From Thiothrix sp. UBA5583 (lineage in GTDB: Bacteria; Pseudomonadota; Gammaproteobacteria; Thiotrichales; Thiotrichaceae), in the NCBI GenBank assembly GCA_002425225.1, contig DILV01000016.1:1-64000 (forward strand): DNA of 64,000 nt, in the 5' to 3' direction. Positions 63,490 through 64,000 of this stretch are shown here, one piece after another. A program made the translations under genes and the position numbers. Every line of letters starts with the position of its first letter. Within the stretch, counting starts at the first letter, position 1. A model generated the notes under the pieces. The model did no database searches. It had not been told where the DNA came from and was given only the letters and a program-made list of their open reading frames with translations.

Positions 63490-64000
63490 TCAGGTATCCA
63501 GTGCCCAGGTGTGGACAGGGGTGTGAGTATGCTGCAAATGGGCGTAATCCAGCAACAGGCGTTCCACATTGCCTTGCACCTGTTGCAGATGGCGTTGCTG
63601 CCATACTGCCCCGGTTTGCCCGCTTTCGATACGGGCAGCAATGATGCTCAGGTAATGGCGGATGTCGGCATTGTCGATCCCCAATTGTTCCAGCCCTTCT
63701 GCTGCCAGTGGCAACAACTCATCCAGCATCAGGTGTTGTACCGACCATGCTTGCCGGTTCCAGCGCAGGTTTGCCCCCAGCCCCACCCGTGCGGCGTTGT
63801 AGAAATTTTCCCGCGCAGTGGCAAAGGCCATCGGTAACGGTTCCCCGGCACACAGTTGCGCTCCCAGGTATTGGGTCAGACCGTAGAACAGTGCGGCATT
63901 GGCAAGCATGTCGGGAACACTCGGGCCTGCGGGCAGGCTGCGGTGCTCGATGCGGATGTGGGGCTTACCATCCGGGTCGAAACCCACCAGCGGGCGGTTC
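63490..64000 (-). CDS. Glutamate-cysteine ligase (GCS2) family protein, C-terminal part
   Basis: About 170 residues of the C-terminus are present; the gene continues past the right edge. HIRIEHRSLPAGPSVPDMLANAALFYGL is the characteristic end of the GCS2/carboxylate-amine ligase fold, with the R-S-L-P-A-G-P core. Such enzymes make gamma-glutamyl amide bonds. It is upstream of, and likely co-transcribed with, the M14 deacylase-like gene and the gamma-carbonic anhydrase-like gene. Which amine it uses is not known from this fragment. Confidence 0.75.
   Translation of the reverse strand, partial: NRPLVGFDPDGKPHIRIEHRSLPAGPSVPDMLANAALFYGLTQYLGAQLCAGEPLPMAFATARENFYNAARVGLGANLRWNRQAWSVQHLMLDELLPLAAEGLEQLGIDNADIRHYLSIIAARIESGQTGAVWQQRHLQQVQGNVERLLLDYAHLQHTHTPVHTWALDT

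Overview
The window is chromosomal DNA of a gammaproteobacterium. It carries the replication-origin block rpmH-rnpA-yidC-mnmE on one side and dnaA-dnaN-recF-gyrB on the other, plus gammaproteobacterial pairings such as dapF-DUF484-xerC, qmcA-nfeD and the aceE-aceF-lpdA pyruvate dehydrogenase operon. The C-terminus of SoxZ at the left edge and a free-standing TusA-type sulfur carrier point to a sulfur oxidiser. Thiotrichales (Thiothrix-like) is my best guess; this is inference from gene content, not a database match. Most of the window is GC-rich and densely coding. About 36.9-38.5 kb, part of an accessory stretch, is visibly AT-richer.

Layout. 0-3 kb: end of a sox cluster, a DUF815 ATPase, an exported ankyrin protein and two small lipoproteins. 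3-8 kb: xerC/DUF484/dapF (minus), tusA-like and bioF (plus), and an uncharacterised gene pair. 8-20 kb: a secreted DUF11-repeat protein, a GT-B glycosyltransferase-like protein, uvrD, a compact minus-strand operon (pdxH, isoprenylcysteine-methyltransferase-like, DUF3298 lipoprotein, CbiC/CobH-like protein without the catalytic His), a stack of hairpins, queG and polA. polA has a pair of inverted GC-rich repeats inside its reading frame. 20-26.5 kb: a zinc-ligand-less M23-like protein, an exported HExxH protease, a two-component system, DUF6489 and a TPR membrane protein. 26.5-33.7 kb: pyruvate dehydrogenase operon and an HtrA-like lipoprotein protease.

33.7-41.6 kb is an accessory stretch. 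It holds a Fic protein divergent from two abutting nucleotidyltransferases, a RhuM-like remnant, a 41-residue small ORF, an ImmA/IrrE protease with its XRE regulator, a WYL regulator of the BrxR/CapW type divergent from dinD, and a second Fic protein. This looks like defence, stress or mobile-element material and is the best place to look for something undescribed. 41.7-47.1 kb holds qmcA/nfeD and an NAD block (nadA; NMN adenylyltransferase-Nudix; nicotinamide phosphoribosyltransferase; a small unknown protein).

47.1-60 kb is the origin region. oriC is most likely the dnaA-dnaN gap, which has three perfect DnaA boxes, one near-perfect box and an AT-rich stretch. A perfect 16-bp parS palindrome lies in the 3' end of recF, with two close variants at and just after the gyrB-prlC junction and a weaker one at the mnmE start. 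60-64 kb: xthA, two unknown envelope proteins, and a minus-strand run of GCS2-type ligase, M14 deacylase-like protein and gamma-carbonic anhydrase-like protein running off the right edge. No tRNA, rRNA, intact insertion sequence or CRISPR array was seen.
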